Part shown: positions 63,279 through 64,000 of the stretch, one piece after another
Layout: every line of letters begins with the position of its first letter
Numbering within the stretch: position 1 is the first letter of the stretch
From: Mansonella perstans
Taxonomy: Eukaryota > Nematoda > Chromadorea > Rhabditida > Onchocercidae
DNA length: 64,000 bases
Direction: 5' to 3'
Assembly: GCA_037074765.1 (NCBI GenBank)
Contig: JBAMDO010000078.1
Coordinates: 166,380-230,379, forward strand
Notes under the pieces: generated by a model
What the model was told of the DNA's origin: nothing
Databases searched by the model: none
The model's input: only the letters and a program-made list of their open reading frames with translations
Translations under genes and position numbers: made by a program

Positions 63279-64000
63279 CTAAAAAATTCAACGGAACCAT
63301 ATGTCTGATGATATCAGGATTAGTTTGATCTCCGATGGATTGATTCCTTGGATGAAATCTTGAAAGAAATTGTCTGCAGATTAAGACTATCACTGAGAAT
63401 ATTAAATAAAGAAGAATTGGAATATCAAGGCTTTTTAACGATCAGAAATATTAAAATATTGCTAAAGACTCCATCGATAAATTTTTGATCCTGTTGTGTT
63501 TATAAAAAGAATATTTATCTTCTGCAATATTAATGCTAAGATTGTTGAAAAAGACTTAAAATGTCTCCAATGTGTCCAAAGCATAGTTTTCGTTCTTCTT
63601 TTTCTTTTAGTAAAGAGAAATTATGTGGAAGAATGCAAAGAAAACTGATGTTTTTAACAATCTTCTACAATTTAAAAATTAAAATATATTTTTTTCAAAC
63701 TATCATATTATGATTGGAAAGAATTCTAAATTATCCGAAATGAGAGGAATTAATTCTTTTGTTACTTGTAGGCAAATACCATTTGAAGAAAAGAAAACTA
63801 AAGGACATAAACGGTGGTAAACGGTGGCCGGAATAAATGGATTGAGTTTGAGTGAGAATGTAAAGCTAAGAAGATGATTACTGACTCATTATCGAGCATA
63901 TGATCTTATGGGATATGAGTGAGAAATAATGCTATTTTCATCTTTCCCACAAAAAAATTGAGAGTTACTTTGAAAGATATGGGCCTAAATTGATAGGTTT
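63279..64000. other. AT-rich sequence to the window edge
   Basis: No supported exon or repeat. If the minus-strand frames at 62832-63278 are exons, this is intron or upstream sequence of that gene. Confidence 0.4.

Overview
The window reads as nuclear DNA of a nematode, most likely a filarial (spirurid) worm. The DNA is strongly AT-rich. Every gene is split into small exons (27 to about 570 nt) with T-rich TTTCAG acceptors and GTAAGT/GTAAAT donors. Introns run from about 100 nt to nearly 7 kb, longer than is usual in Caenorhabditis. The proteins are animal families: filamin, tetraspanin, BPI/LBP and LZTS/Fez1. No bacterial gene, operon or CRISPR array is visible. I rebuilt the exon chains by hand from splice sites and reading phase. 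The species and all orthology statements are inferences.

Layout, left to right. 1-8307 (+): the 3' half of a divergent filamin gene, 20 exons and about 1053 codons, with around ten filamin Ig-like repeats and a Pro-rich tail. 8308-13467: non-coding, with a TG microsatellite. 13468-16200 (+): a complete tetraspanin gene, 8 exons, 276 aa. 16201-27492: no convincing gene. It holds a degenerate tRNA-Thr-like sequence, a clean 29-bp tandem repeat and a roughly 6-kb block in which the + strand is markedly richer in G than C. 27493-33657 (-): a complete BPI/LBP-family lipid-binding protein gene, 14 exons, 972 aa, with a large internal insert and a decayed duplicated exon in one intron. 33658-39011: no convincing gene. 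39012-45545 (-): a coiled-coil gene of the LZTS/N4BP3 (Fez1) family. 45708-55857 (-): the 3' part of an unrecognised Ser-rich gene that ends only 162 nt upstream of the first visible LZTS-like exon, so the two may be one locus or a tandem/operon pair. 55858-63278 (-): further coding segments (59902-59984, 61721-62551, 62832-63278) that could be the 5' end of the same unit or separate genes.

No shared pathway links these genes. Filamin is an actin cross-linker, tetraspanin is a membrane organiser, the BPI-like protein is probably secreted or luminal and binds lipid, and the LZTS-like protein is a cytoplasmic coiled-coil scaffold. The most reviewable observations are the enlarged BPI-like protein with its fossil exon, the close spacing at 45.5-45.9 kb, a GC-AG intron that filamin requires, and the skewed 21-27 kb block.
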